Source: Oscillospiraceae bacterium (GTDB lineage: Bacteria > Bacillota > Clostridia > Oscillospirales > Oscillospiraceae). Taken from it: a DNA stretch of 64,000 nt. Under the pieces are notes generated by a model. That model had not been told where the DNA came from, searched no databases, and saw only the letters and a list, made by a program, of their open reading frames with translations. Positions within the stretch are counted from its first letter, which is position 1, and each line of letters opens with the position of its first letter. The DNA lies in NCBI GenBank assembly GCA_017415425.1, contig JAFQGT010000016.1, positions 1 to 64,000 of the forward strand, read 5' to 3'. Both the position numbers and the translations under genes were made by a program. Below are positions 40,051-47,376 of the stretch, piece by piece.

Positions 40051-40136
40051 CTTCTTCACTATTCACTATTACTTATTACTTCCAAAGCCCTATAGGCGTT
40101 GTTAGTGAAAAGTGAAGAGTGAAGAGGTAATAAGTA
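40051..40136. repeat. Short-motif intergenic repeat
   Basis: The left module (CTTCTTCACTATTCACTATT and TACTTATTACT) and the right module (AAAGTGAAGAGTGAAGAG, then GTAATAAGTAA) contain the same two short words, GTGAA-repeats and GTAATAAGTAA, in opposite orientations. The word order is swapped, so it is not a simple hairpin. Such repeats are scattered in gut Firmicutes intergenes. Confidence 0.5.
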
Positions 40137-40166
40137 AAGCCCCAAAGGCTGTTGCCTTTAGGGCTT
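40136..40166 (-). terminator. Terminator of tRNA-Leu
   Basis: AAAGCCCCAAAGGC/GCCTTTAGGGCTTT, one mismatch, immediately after the tRNA 3-prime end on the minus strand. Confidence 0.8.
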
Positions 40167-40254
40167 TGGTGCGCGAGGCGGGACTTGAACCCGCACGTCC
40201 GCAGTGAACACTAGAACCTGAATCTAGCGAGTCTACCAATTCCACCACTCGCGC
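40167..40254 (-). tRNA. tRNA-Leu (CAG)
   Basis: The minus strand folds with a long variable arm. Acceptor GCGCGAG/CTCGCGC, anticodon loop TTCAGGT with anticodon CAG, T-arm GGTTCAAGTCC and an encoded CCA. Its 3-prime end faces the AT-rich accessory segment, a common integration side for mobile elements. Confidence 0.95.
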
Positions 40255-40291
40255 ATATTCTATTGGGCCGGGTTTCCCTCAGCGCTTGGAT

Positions 40292-40320
40292 ATAGTATCA
40301 CGTCCCACCGCATTTGTCAA
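40292..40320 (-). promoter_or_regulatory. Promoter of tRNA-Leu
   Basis: The minus strand has TTGACA (40315-40320), 17 bases, then TACTAT (40292-40297). Confidence 0.75.
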
Positions 40321-40460
40321 CAGGTTTTTCGCATTTTCTGAAATTTATTTCCCCCCGATATTATCGTTTTTTCTATCTCGGGAAAGATTCCCGACAGTTT
40401 CTCTTTTCTTTTTCTCCATTTAATGTTATACTGGACAAAACACCTTTGGAGGTACTGTCA

Positions 40461-42383
40461 ATGGACTTTTTACCCATCTCCAAACAGGACATGGCCGCAC
40501 GGGGCTGGAGTCAGTGCGATTTCGTATATATTATCGGGGATGCCTATGTGGATCACCCTTCCTTCGGTCACGCCATCATCAGCCGGGTGTTGGAGCACGC
40601 CGGCTATTCCGTGGGCATCCTCTCTCAGCCCGATTGGAAGAATCCCCAATCTGTCACCGCATTAGGCAAACCCCGACTGGGTTTTTTGGTATCCGGCGGC
40701 AATATGGATTCTATGGTCAACCACTATTCCGTCACCAAGCACAAACGGAAGACCGATGCCTTTACACCCGGCGGCGTAATGGGCAAGCGGCCGGATTACG
40801 CCACGGTAGTTTACTGCAATCTGATCCGGCAGGTCTATAAGGATGTGCCCATTCTGATCGGCGGCATCGAAGCCAGCCTGCGGCGGCTTGCCCATTATGA
40901 CTACTGGTCCGAAAGTCTGAAGCGCTCCATTTTGCTGGATTCTCAGGCAGATCTGCTGATGTACGGTATGGGTGAAAAGAGCATCGTGGAGATCGCCGAG
41001 GCGCTGAATTCCGGTATGGATGTCAAGGATATCACCTACATTGACGGCACAGTGTTCAAGACCTCTGCGTTGGACGAGAGCCTGCCCACCGTGATCCTGC
41101 CGGCCTACGACCGGTTGCTGGCCGACAAAAAAGAGTATGCCGCCAGTTTCCGGATCCAGTACGGCAACTGTGATCCCTTTACCGCCAAGCGGTTGGCAGA
41201 GCCCTGCGGGAAGGAATTTGTGGTGCAGAATCCTCCCCAGAAGCCGCTGACCACGGAAGAAATGGATGCCGTCTACGGTCTTCCCTATATGCGAACTTGG
41301 CATCCCAGTTATGCCAAGGCCGGCGGTGTGCCCGCTATTGAAGAGGTGAAGTTCAGCCTGGTCAGCAACCGAGGTTGTTTCGGCGCTTGTTCCTTCTGCG
41401 CACTGACCTTCCACCAGGGCAGAATCATCCAGACACGTTCTCACGAATCCATTTTGTCCGAGGCAGAAGTGATGATCAAAGACAAAGATTTCAAGGGTTA
41501 TATCCACGATGTGGGCGGCCCTACCGCTAACTTCCGCCACCCCGCCTGCGATAAGCAACTGACCAAGGGTGCCTGCGGCGGGCGGCAATGTCTCCATCCT
41601 ACTCCCTGCAAGAACCTCCGGGCAGACCATTCCGACTATATTTCCTTGCTGCGGAAGCTGCGGAAACTCCCCGGGGTGAAGAAAGTATTTGTCCGCAGCG
41701 GCATCCGGTTCGACTACCTGCTGGCCGACAAAAAGGATACTTTTTTCAAAGAACTGGTGCAGTACCACATCTCCGGACAGCTGAAGGTGGCGCCGGAGCA
41801 CGTATCCGACGCGGTGCTGACCAGAATGGGGAAACCAAAAAACGCAGTCTACAACAAGTTTGTGGAAAAATACTGGGCGCTGAACAAGCAATACGGTATG
41901 AATCAGTATCTGGTGCCTTATCTGATGTCCAGCCACCCCGGCTCTACCTTGAAAGAGGCCATCGAGCTGGCTGAGTATATCCGGGATATGGGTTACAACC
42001 CCGAGCAGGTGCAGGATTTTTACCCCACCCCCTCTACCCTGTCTTCCGTAATGTACTACACCGGTCTGGATCCCCGCACGATGGACCGGGTGTATGTACC
42101 CACCGACCCCCACGAAAAAGCGATGCAGCGGGCGCTGATCCAATACCGCAATCCCAAGAACTATTATCTGGTGCGGGAAGCGCTGCTGAAGGCCCACCGG
42201 GAGGATCTGATCGGTTCCGGTCCCAAATGTCTGATCCGTTCCGTGCCCCCAAGAACCGGTGGTCACACCGCGCCCCCAAAAGCATCCCCCAAGAAACCGC
42301 CCCGGACCGGGGTAAAGAAATCTGCGGCAAGTAGGAAAGCGCCCGCTTTCGGAAAAGCCGCTCCAAAAAAGCGTCGGGGGTAA
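40461..42383 (+). CDS. YgiQ family radical SAM protein
   Basis: The 640-residue protein has the YgiQ layout: an N-terminal B12-binding-like domain ([20 protein letters not shown]), then the radical SAM core with [14 protein letters not shown] binding the 4Fe-4S cluster near residue 315, and a second Cys set [15 protein letters not shown]. Family members have no firmly assigned reaction. A Lys/Pro-rich tail (about 595-640) with [11 protein letters not shown] is specific to this strain or genus. Start ATG at 40461 after GGAGG; an extension to 40314 without a binding site is unlikely. Confidence 0.9.
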   Translation: MDFLPISKQDMAARGWSQCDFVYIIGDAYVDHPSFGHAIISRVLEHAGYSVGILSQPDWKNPQSVTALGKPRLGFLVSGGNMDSMVNHYSVTKHKRKTDAFTPGGVMGKRPDYATVVYCNLIRQVYKDVPILIGGIEASLRRLAHYDYWSESLKRSILLDSQADLLMYGMGEKSIVEIAEALNSGMDVKDITYIDGTVFKTSALDESLPTVILPAYDRLLADKKEYAASFRIQYGNCDPFTAKRLAEPCGKEFVVQNPPQKPLTTEEMDAVYGLPYMRTWHPSYAKAGGVPAIEEVKFSLVSNRGCFGACSFCALTFHQGRIIQTRSHESILSEAEVMIKDKDFKGYIHDVGGPTANFRHPACDKQLTKGACGGRQCLHPTPCKNLRADHSDYISLLRKLRKLPGVKKVFVRSGIRFDYLLADKKDTFFKELVQYHISGQLKVAPEHVSDAVLTRMGKPKNAVYNKFVEKYWALNKQYGMNQYLVPYLMSSHPGSTLKEAIELAEYIRDMGYNPEQVQDFYPTPSTLSSVMYYTGLDPRTMDRVYVPTDPHEKAMQRALIQYRNPKNYYLVREALLKAHREDLIGSGPKCLIRSVPPRTGGHTAPPKASPKKPPRTGVKKSAASRKAPAFGKAAPKKRRG

Positions 42384-42386
42384 ACT

Positions 42387-42854
42387 ATGGCCAGAAAAAA
42401 CACCAACCGGGAACCCCTGTGGCGATTCCTGTTTTTACTATACTGCGGTGCAATGCTGTGGCTGCTTTTTGATCGGCCAACCGGCTGGACCGAGGGTCTT
42501 TCCTACCGGGATCAGCTTCGGCAAAACGTCAATTTGCAACCATTTTATACTATCCGCAACTATTGGTATGTGTTGAAAAGTAACACGAACCCTTATTTGG
42601 TGCGTCACTGCTTTATTAATCTGGCAGGTAATGTACTGCTGTTCATACCTATGGGTTGGCTGCTGCCTCAGCTTTGGAAAAAACAGCGGAATTTCTTCCG
42701 TTTCTTTGTCACCTGCACCGCCGCAATCTTTTTGGTGGAAACCATTCAACTGTTTACCCTGCTGGGCAGTTTCGATGTGGACGACTGGATTCTCAATATT
42801 TTGGGAATGACCCTGGGTTTCCTTTTTTATCTGATTTTTCCCAAAAAGCACTGA
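42387..42854 (+). CDS. VanZ family membrane protein
   Basis: The 155-residue protein has four hydrophobic segments and the VanZ family pattern: the first helix LLYCGAMLWLLFDRP, NLQPFYTIRNYW, LAGNVLLFIPMGWLLPQ and TIQLFTLLGSFDVDDWILNILG. VanZ homologues alter sensitivity to teicoplanin or other surface antibiotics; the acting mechanism is not settled. It follows ygiQ by three bases and the RBS lies inside the ygiQ end, so it is probably translationally coupled. Confidence 0.9.
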   Translation: MARKNTNREPLWRFLFLLYCGAMLWLLFDRPTGWTEGLSYRDQLRQNVNLQPFYTIRNYWYVLKSNTNPYLVRHCFINLAGNVLLFIPMGWLLPQLWKKQRNFFRFFVTCTAAIFLVETIQLFTLLGSFDVDDWILNILGMTLGFLFYLIFPKKH

Positions 42855-42866
42855 GCGCATCTTCCC

Positions 42867-42895
42867 TTGACAATTCTCTGTGAGAATGGTATGAT
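42867..42895 (+). promoter_or_regulatory. Promoter of tRNA-Ser
   Basis: TTGACA (42867-42872), 17 bases, then TATGAT (42890-42895). Confidence 0.75.
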
Positions 42896-42906
42896 TCTGA
42901 GTACAC

Positions 42907-42995
42907 GGAGAGTTGTCCGAGCGGTTTAAGGAGCTAGTCTTGAAAACTAGTGATTCCGAAAGGAACCTAGGGTTCGAATCCCTAACTCTCCGCCA
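42907..42995 (+). tRNA. tRNA-Ser (TGA)
   Basis: GGAGAGT/ACTCTCC acceptor, anticodon loop CTTGAAA with anticodon TGA, a long variable arm (GATTCCGAAAGGAACC) and a TTCGAATCC T-arm; the CCA tail is encoded. Confidence 0.96.
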
Positions 42996-43028
42996 AAAAA
43001 GTCGCCCCCAACTGGGGGCGACTTTTTT
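42996..43028 (+). terminator. Terminator of tRNA-Ser
   Basis: AAAAAGTCGCCCCC/GGGGGCGACTTTTTT hairpin directly after the tRNA. Confidence 0.92.
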
Positions 43029-43054
43029 GGCGTGTTAGGGATTCGAAGGGCAGA

Positions 43055-43083
43055 TTGCCATTTTGTCCGGTTTGTGCTACAAT
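43055..43083 (+). promoter_or_regulatory. Promoter of the HAD phosphatase gene
   Basis: TTGCCA (43055-43060), 17 bases, then TACAAT (43078-43083). Confidence 0.6.
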
Positions 43084-43108
43084 ATTCAAAACACGGAGGT
43101 GACCTGAT

Positions 43109-43747
43109 ATGCCAAAAACCGTATTATTTGACTTGGACGGTACCCTTACCGACTCCGGCGAGGGTATTATCAACTGCGCCATTTTGGGTCTGCAGCATTT
43201 CGGCCTGCCTATTCCGCCCCGGGAGGAGATGGGAGTATTCGTAGGTCCTCCGCTGGATAAAACTTTTGTGGAATTCGGTGTGCCGGAGGATCGGGCCCAA
43301 GAGGCGGTAGATGTGTTCCGCAGCCGTTATGTGGTGGAAGGCAAGTTTGAGAATATCCCCTACCCCGGCATCCGGGAGGCCCTTGCCACATTGAAGGCGC
43401 AGGGACATCGACTGTTTGTTGCCACCTCCAAGCCGGAGGTCACCGCGCTGGAGGTGTTGGAGCACTTTGACCTGATGGACTACTTTGAGTTCATTTGCGG
43501 TGCAACATTGGACGGCACCCGCGTTCACAAATCCGATGTGATTGAGTATCTACTGAAGAAAGTCAGCGTTTCGGAAGAAATCCTTATGGTGGGAGACACC
43601 AAGTTCGATGTACTGGGTGCTGCCCATCACGGCATCCCAACCATCGGTGTCGCCTGGGGCTACGGCAGTGTGGCAGATATGGAGCAGGCCGGCGCAAAGG
43701 CCATCGCTCACTCTATGGACGAGCTGGTAGACCTGATTAACCAATAA
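43109..43747 (+). CDS. HAD-family hydrolase of the phosphoglycolate phosphatase type
   Basis: The 212-residue protein has the four HAD motifs: DLDGTLTDSG (catalytic Asp pair), the Thr region LFVATSKPEVTAL, the Lys (RVHKSDVIEYL) and MVGDTKFDVLGAAHHG. The cap domain is the C1 helical type. GIREALATLKAQ and MVGDT are shared with phosphoglycolate phosphatases, but substrate cannot be inferred from sequence alone. Start ATG after ACGGAGG. Confidence 0.85.
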   Translation: MPKTVLFDLDGTLTDSGEGIINCAILGLQHFGLPIPPREEMGVFVGPPLDKTFVEFGVPEDRAQEAVDVFRSRYVVEGKFENIPYPGIREALATLKAQGHRLFVATSKPEVTALEVLEHFDLMDYFEFICGATLDGTRVHKSDVIEYLLKKVSVSEEILMVGDTKFDVLGAAHHGIPTIGVAWGYGSVADMEQAGAKAIAHSMDELVDLINQ

Positions 43748-43771
43748 AGGGTTGGCGTAAGCCAACCCTTT
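43746..43771. terminator. Terminator between HAD and ygjV
   Basis: AAAGGGTTGGC, GTAA, GCCAACCCTTT separates two convergent genes, with T-rich exits on both strands. Confidence 0.8.
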
Positions 43772-43774
43772 GTT

Positions 43775-44314
43775 TTATTCTGCAGTCTTTTTATCCAAAC
43801 GAGCCATTGCAATAAAGATAGAGACAATACCAAAGGCCTCACAGGCAATGGCGCCCACCGCCACGGCGATGATATTGTAGATCAGCCACACGCAGGCAGA
43901 GACCAAGCCAAATCGGCGAACAATCCTGGCTTCATCGAAGCGGTATGCCAAATGGGTGGCCACCATACCGATCACCGGCAGGCTTTCAATGATCAGATTC
44001 GGCACGGTGAATTCTTGTCCGAAAACGGTAAAGATCATCACAAAGGCCCCCAGATACACGGCGCAGAAGCCCACCATCCAAAGCACATTGTCCGTATGCA
44101 GCTTATCCTTTTTCAAAAAAAGAATTGCCCGGATAAAGGCCACCAGATTCAAAATAGCGCCCACATAGGCATCCAGCATATAAAAGCTGATGGAGAAAAA
44201 CAGTGTTCCGAACAACTGAAAAGCAATGATCCGCCTTGCGCTCTTCTGCTGATAGGAAAAAATATTAAATAGCATTGCCACAACGCCGAGGGTCTGTGCG
44301 ATGATTTCTTTCAT
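43775..44314 (-). CDS. YgjV family membrane protein
   Basis: The 179-residue protein has five to six hydrophobic helices, with an N-terminal helix (IIAQTLGVVAMLFNIFSYQQ) typical of the YgjV/Imp family of uncharacterised inner-membrane proteins. A KLHTDNVLWMVGFCAVY loop is conserved in the family. No function is known. Start ATG with AGGAGGCA upstream; own promoter. Confidence 0.8.
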   Translation of the reverse strand: MKEIIAQTLGVVAMLFNIFSYQQKSARRIIAFQLFGTLFFSISFYMLDAYVGAILNLVAFIRAILFLKKDKLHTDNVLWMVGFCAVYLGAFVMIFTVFGQEFTVPNLIIESLPVIGMVATHLAYRFDEARIVRRFGLVSACVWLIYNIIAVAVGAIACEAFGIVSIFIAMARLDKKTAE

Positions 44315-44346
44315 ATTATGTATGCCTCCTGCTGGAAATCAACAGC

Positions 44347-44375
44347 ATCGTATCACACTATGCTCCCCCGGTCAA
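44347..44375 (-). promoter_or_regulatory. Promoter of the ygjV-like gene
   Basis: The minus strand has TTGACC (44370-44375), 17 bases, then TACGAT (44347-44352). Confidence 0.55.
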
Positions 44376-44383
44376 GTCAAAAT

Positions 44384-44416
44384 AAAAGATGCGTTGCATT
44401 TGGCAACGCATCTTTT
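44384..44416 (-). terminator. Terminator of the 136-residue membrane protein gene
   Basis: AAAAGATGCGTTGC, ATTT, GGCAACGCATCTTTT with a T-run on the minus strand. Confidence 0.8.
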
Positions 44417-44418
44417 CA

Positions 44419-44829
44419 TTATGCAGGAAATATATTGGTCAACCAAATCAGCAGGGGTAGTGCCAAAGAGAACACACTGATTAACCAGGGGTACAGGGTC
44501 TTGCGGGTGAGGAACACCAGCAGCAGGCAAGCTGCCGTTACCGCTAGGGGTCCCATAACCGCCACATTTCGATTGACCACAAACTGATATTCTCCGTTTG
44601 CCATCAAATTGATGCCCACCACCTCCGGCAGAATGCGCATATTCCGCATTGCCAGAGCAACCGCGCATACTCCCACCGGGATGGAGATAATCACGCCCCG
44701 CAGTCTGTACACCCAGGTAAACACCATTTTTGCCACCTTGCTCAGACCGTTCCAGACCGTTACAATATTCTTCCGGGCAGGCTCTGTTTTTTCCAGAAAT
44801 GCCTGCCATTTTGCCTTCAACGCTTCCAT
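44419..44829 (-). CDS. Small membrane protein of unknown function
   Basis: The 136-residue protein has a 40-residue basic cytosolic N-terminus (ALKAKWQAFLEKTEPARK), then three hydrophobic helices (about 45-60, 90-107, 112-130) with ISIPVGVCAVALAM and ACLLLVFLTRK. No domain is recognised. Own promoter and terminator. RBS CAGGAGGT. Confidence 0.55.
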   Translation of the reverse strand: MEALKAKWQAFLEKTEPARKNIVTVWNGLSKVAKMVFTWVYRLRGVIISIPVGVCAVALAMRNMRILPEVVGINLMANGEYQFVVNRNVAVMGPLAVTAACLLLVFLTRKTLYPWLISVFSLALPLLIWLTNIFPA

Positions 44830-44852
44830 AGCCTACCTCCTGACTTTTCTTT

Positions 44853-44881
44853 ATCATACCACAGTTTCCGGTTTTATGCAA
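44853..44881 (-). promoter_or_regulatory. Promoter of the small membrane protein gene
   Basis: The minus strand has TTGCAT (44876-44881), 17 bases, then TATGAT (44853-44858). Confidence 0.65.
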
Positions 44882-44959
44882 GACGCAGTTATTTGTCCGT
44901 TTTATCGGACTATAAAGCGAGTATTCTGGTAGTATCAAAACTGCCAAGGAGGTACTCTT

Positions 44960-45121
44960 ATGAAAACTGCTGTCTGCAAACCCACTTTCCGTCCGGTCAT
45001 TCCCTACCCCAACGCCGCCACCCGTCGGCAGCTGCTGTTGCGGTTTTTGGATCACCTTCTGGTGATCGCCTGCGGTATGGGTCTTGCCGCCACGCTGCTA
45101 CTGCTGGCAGTGATCCTGTGA
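44960..45121 (+). CDS. 53-residue membrane miniprotein
   Basis: A strong site AAGGAGGT lies seven bases before an ATG that opens 53 codons, ending at a TGA that abuts the coaX stop on the other strand. The product has a basic, Pro-rich N-terminus (TFRPVIPYPN), then a C-terminal transmembrane helix (VIACGMGLAATLLLLAVIL). This is the usual form of small single-pass membrane proteins. Nothing is known of its function, and I did not recognise homologues. The strength of the RBS is the main evidence for translation. Confidence 0.5.
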   Translation: MKTAVCKPTFRPVIPYPNAATRRQLLLRFLDHLLVIACGMGLAATLLLLAVIL

Positions 45122-45892
45122 TTATTTCCGTTTGTTATCTCTGTAGAGGGCTGCCAGACCCTTGATCAGCAGATCCTTATCGTAGATCACAGGGGTCTTG
45201 CACAGGGGCACAATGAACTTGGCAATGCCGCCGGTGGCCACCACCGTGGTCTTGCCGCCCAGTTCCTGCTCCATCCGCTCTATCATACCGTCCAGCATAC
45301 AGGCCGTGCCCATCATAATGCCCGAGCGCATTGCATCCACGGTATTTCTGCCGATGGCCCGTTTGGGCTGATCCAGCTGCAAGCCGGGCAGCAGCGCCGT
45401 CCGCTCGGTGAGAGCATCCATAGATATTCTCACACCGGGGATGATGCATCCGCCGATATGGGCGCCGTTTTGATCCAGTACAGACATCGTGGTGGCTGTT
45501 CCCATATCGATGACGATCAGGGGAGGCTTATGCTCCCGCAGAGCAGCCACATCCGCCACCACCAGATCCGCGCCTGTCTGACCGGGATTCTCCAGCCGGA
45601 TATCCAAACCGGTCTTCAGGCCAGGGCCTACCACCAGGCTGGTCTTGCCGGTGAGCTTTTTCACCGCGGTCTGGAACGAATTGAGCACCTGAGGCACCAC
45701 AGAGGAGATAATGCTGCCCTCGATTTCCTCCGGGGAAACACCATATACATCCAGCAATATCTTCAGATCCACACAGTACTGATCGGAAGTCTTGGTGACC
45801 TCCGTACGCAGCCTGGCTTCAAAGGCGATCTCATTCTCCCGGACACCGCCCAAAACAATATTGGAATTTCCAATGTCAATAGTCAAAATCAT
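45122..45892 (-). CDS. coaX: Type III pantothenate kinase
   Basis: CoaX (256 residues) phosphorylates pantothenate, the first step of coenzyme A synthesis, and needs a monovalent cation. Visible markers are MILTIDIGNSNIVLGGV (phosphate loop 1 with Asp6), the Asp-rich substrate region around DLKILLDVYG, GQTGADLVVADVAALRE and IDMGTATTMSVLD (phosphate loop 2). Its start overlaps the stop of the phosphoesterase gene upstream by ATGA. RBS GAGGAAGC. Confidence 0.94.
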   Translation of the reverse strand: MILTIDIGNSNIVLGGVRENEIAFEARLRTEVTKTSDQYCVDLKILLDVYGVSPEEIEGSIISSVVPQVLNSFQTAVKKLTGKTSLVVGPGLKTGLDIRLENPGQTGADLVVADVAALREHKPPLIVIDMGTATTMSVLDQNGAHIGGCIIPGVRISMDALTERTALLPGLQLDQPKRAIGRNTVDAMRSGIMMGTACMLDGMIERMEQELGGKTTVVATGGIAKFIVPLCKTPVIYDKDLLIKGLAALYRDNKRK

Positions 45893-46386
45893 TGTGCTTC
45901 CTCCAAATCAGCCGGTGTGATCAGCCGGCAGGTCTTTATCTGTCTGTTTTCTGTCTCGATCAGCCCCGCAGAGCCGGGGTCATAGCCGCAGCTGCCGGGG
46001 TTGAGCACCCACAAGCCGTCTTCCTCCCGGTGACAGTCCGGGATGTGGGTATGTCCGTATAGCGCCGCGGCAGCGCCGTAGCGGCGGGTTTCTGTCAAAA
46101 GCGCTCCGATTCCCTGCTTCACCCGCTGCTCGTGACCGTGGGCCATAAACAGTCTCACCCCGCCAACCTCATAGCACAGCATCGTTCTGGCGTAAATGGG
46201 GCAGCGGTAGCGGTCGCAGTTACCTGCCACCTGGTGGAGCGCTAAGTGGGGATATTCCTCCCCAATGGCTTCTCCGTCATCGTAGTGGTCACCCAAATGG
46301 ATGAGGGCATCCGGTTTTAGTATTTCCACGCAGCGACGCATAAATCGCAATGATGAATGGGAATCAGAAAAAATCAGTACTCTCAT
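45889..46386 (-). CDS. YfcE/MJ0936-type metallophosphoesterase
   Basis: The 165-residue protein contains the calcineurin-like metal motifs: SDSHSSLRFM (Asp and His), HLGDHYDDG, VAGNCDRYRC and AHGHEQRVK with YGHTHIPD. These coordinate a binuclear metal site. The family (YfcE) hydrolyses small phosphodiesters in vitro; cellular role uncertain. Start ATG at 46386; the ribosome site is weak (GGTGC). Overlaps coaX. Confidence 0.85.
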   Translation of the reverse strand: MRVLIFSDSHSSLRFMRRCVEILKPDALIHLGDHYDDGEAIGEEYPHLALHQVAGNCDRYRCPIYARTMLCYEVGGVRLFMAHGHEQRVKQGIGALLTETRRYGAAAALYGHTHIPDCHREEDGLWVLNPGSCGYDPGSAGLIETENRQIKTCRLITPADLEEAQ

Positions 46387-46473
46387 AATGCACCAAATAC
46401 GCTTCCTTAGCATATCCTGTTTGTAGTAGTTGAGTTTTTATTATAGCAGGATTTCAGACAGGAGGCAATCATC

Positions 46474-46698
46474 GTGCAGAAAAAATCTCAAGATTTTTCT
46501 ATGGAGGACATTCAAAAACTGGCAAACAGCCCCGCAGGTCAGCAACTACTGGCGATGCTCCGGCAAAATGATCCTGCCAAGCTGCAGCAGGTGGTCAACC
46601 AGGCCACCGGGGGAAACTATGCCCAAGCCGGAGACACGCTGCGCTCTATGCTATCCTCTCCGGAGGCAAAGAAACTGCTGAAAGATCTGGAGGGATGA
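46474..46698 (+). CDS. Small uncharacterised protein A of a three-gene cluster
   Basis: The 74-residue protein starts at GTG 46474 after GACAGGAGGC. It is helical, Gln-rich and charge-poor, with repeated short helices (SPAGQQLLAMLRQNDPAKLQ, then NYAQAGDTLRSMLSSPEAKK) that faintly recall STI1 or ubiquilin-like modules. It is the first of three tightly packed small genes (gap 3 bases to the next). No function is assigned. Confidence 0.6.
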   Translation: MQKKSQDFSMEDIQKLANSPAGQQLLAMLRQNDPAKLQQVVNQATGGNYAQAGDTLRSMLSSPEAKKLLKDLEG

Positions 46699-46701
46699 TC
46701 T

Positions 46702-47037
46702 GTGGAAGATATGGAATCCAAAATCGGCGCGATTCTGGGAAATCCCGATATGATGCAGCAGATTATGGCGATGGCCCAGCAGTTTCAGTCCCCACCGGAG
46801 CAGCCGCCCTCCCCTGCGGCTGCTCCGGATGCGGATTTTTCCTTTATTCAAAAAATGGCGCCCCTTCTGGGTAAGGCGCGGATCGACAGCCATCAGCAGG
46901 CGTTGCTGCAAGCGCTGTCCCCTTATTTGAGCACCCAGCGGATCGCCAAACTGCAAAAGGCTATGCGGGCAGCCAAGCTGGCGGGTATGGCATCTGTAGT
47001 TCTGGGATCCTTGCAGGCAGGTGATGACTATGTATAA
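46702..47037 (+). CDS. Small uncharacterised protein B of a three-gene cluster
   Basis: The 111-residue protein starts at GTG 46702, soon after the end of the first gene (TGA then TCTGTG). It has an NPDMMQQIMAMAQQF helix similar to the Asn-Pro-start motifs of STI1-like repeats, a Pro/Ala linker (SPPEQPPSPAAAPDADF) and a second helical pair (APLLGKARIDSHQQALLQ). No signal or transmembrane segment. Ends overlapping the next gene by a few bases. Function unknown. Confidence 0.6.
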   Translation: MEDMESKIGAILGNPDMMQQIMAMAQQFQSPPEQPPSPAAAPDADFSFIQKMAPLLGKARIDSHQQALLQALSPYLSTQRIAKLQKAMRAAKLAGMASVVLGSLQAGDDYV

Positions 47038-47335
47038 CCGTTACATTCCCCAGCAGGACGGCTCTCATCGGCGCAACCGGATGGAAGAACCGCACCGGCA
47101 TACACCGCCCAAGCCTACCCCGTCCCAGCCGTCTTCTCCCTCTTCTCAGGCACCCCCGCCCCCGCCAAAACCGCCGGTACACGGCAGTCCTATGGGGTTT
47201 CTGAAACAGCTGCTGCCTAAGGATTTTGACACCGGTGATTTGATCGTGGTACTGCTTTTGCTGCTGATGGCCGGAGACAAACCGGAGGATCGGAATACGG
47301 CGCTGCTGACGCTGGCTTTGTACTGTTTCTTATAA
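47030..47335 (+). CDS. Small proline-rich protein C of a three-gene cluster
   Basis: The 101-residue protein starts at ATG 47030 overlapping the end of protein B. It has a basic N-terminus (MYNRYIPQQDGSHRRNRMEE), a Pro/Ser-rich disordered middle (TPSQPSSPSSQAPPPPPKPP) and a hydrophobic C-terminal part (LIVVLLLLLMAGDK, ALLTLALYCFL). It may anchor a complex at the membrane. Likely co-expressed with proteins A and B. Function unknown. Confidence 0.55.
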   Translation: MYNRYIPQQDGSHRRNRMEEPHRHTPPKPTPSQPSSPSSQAPPPPPKPPVHGSPMGFLKQLLPKDFDTGDLIVVLLLLLMAGDKPEDRNTALLTLALYCFL

Positions 47336-47341
47336 TTGGAC

Positions 47342-47371
47342 AAAAAGGGAGCGCCCAAGGGCGCTCCCTTT
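47342..47371. terminator. Bidirectional terminator between the small-protein cluster and trpS
   Basis: AAAAGGGAGCGCCC, AA, GGGCGCTCCCTTT separates convergent genes. Confidence 0.88.
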
Positions 47372-47376
47372 ACCTG

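Noticed and set aside
39400..40189. Attachment-site repeat between 39400-39411 and tRNA-Leu
   Set aside because: The matched 12 bases are the common T-arm consensus and are in inverted, not direct, orientation. No integrase was found.
44893..45165. 90-codon frame overlapping the 53-residue membrane protein
   Set aside because: It starts upstream of the strong ribosome binding site in a different frame and has no site of its own.
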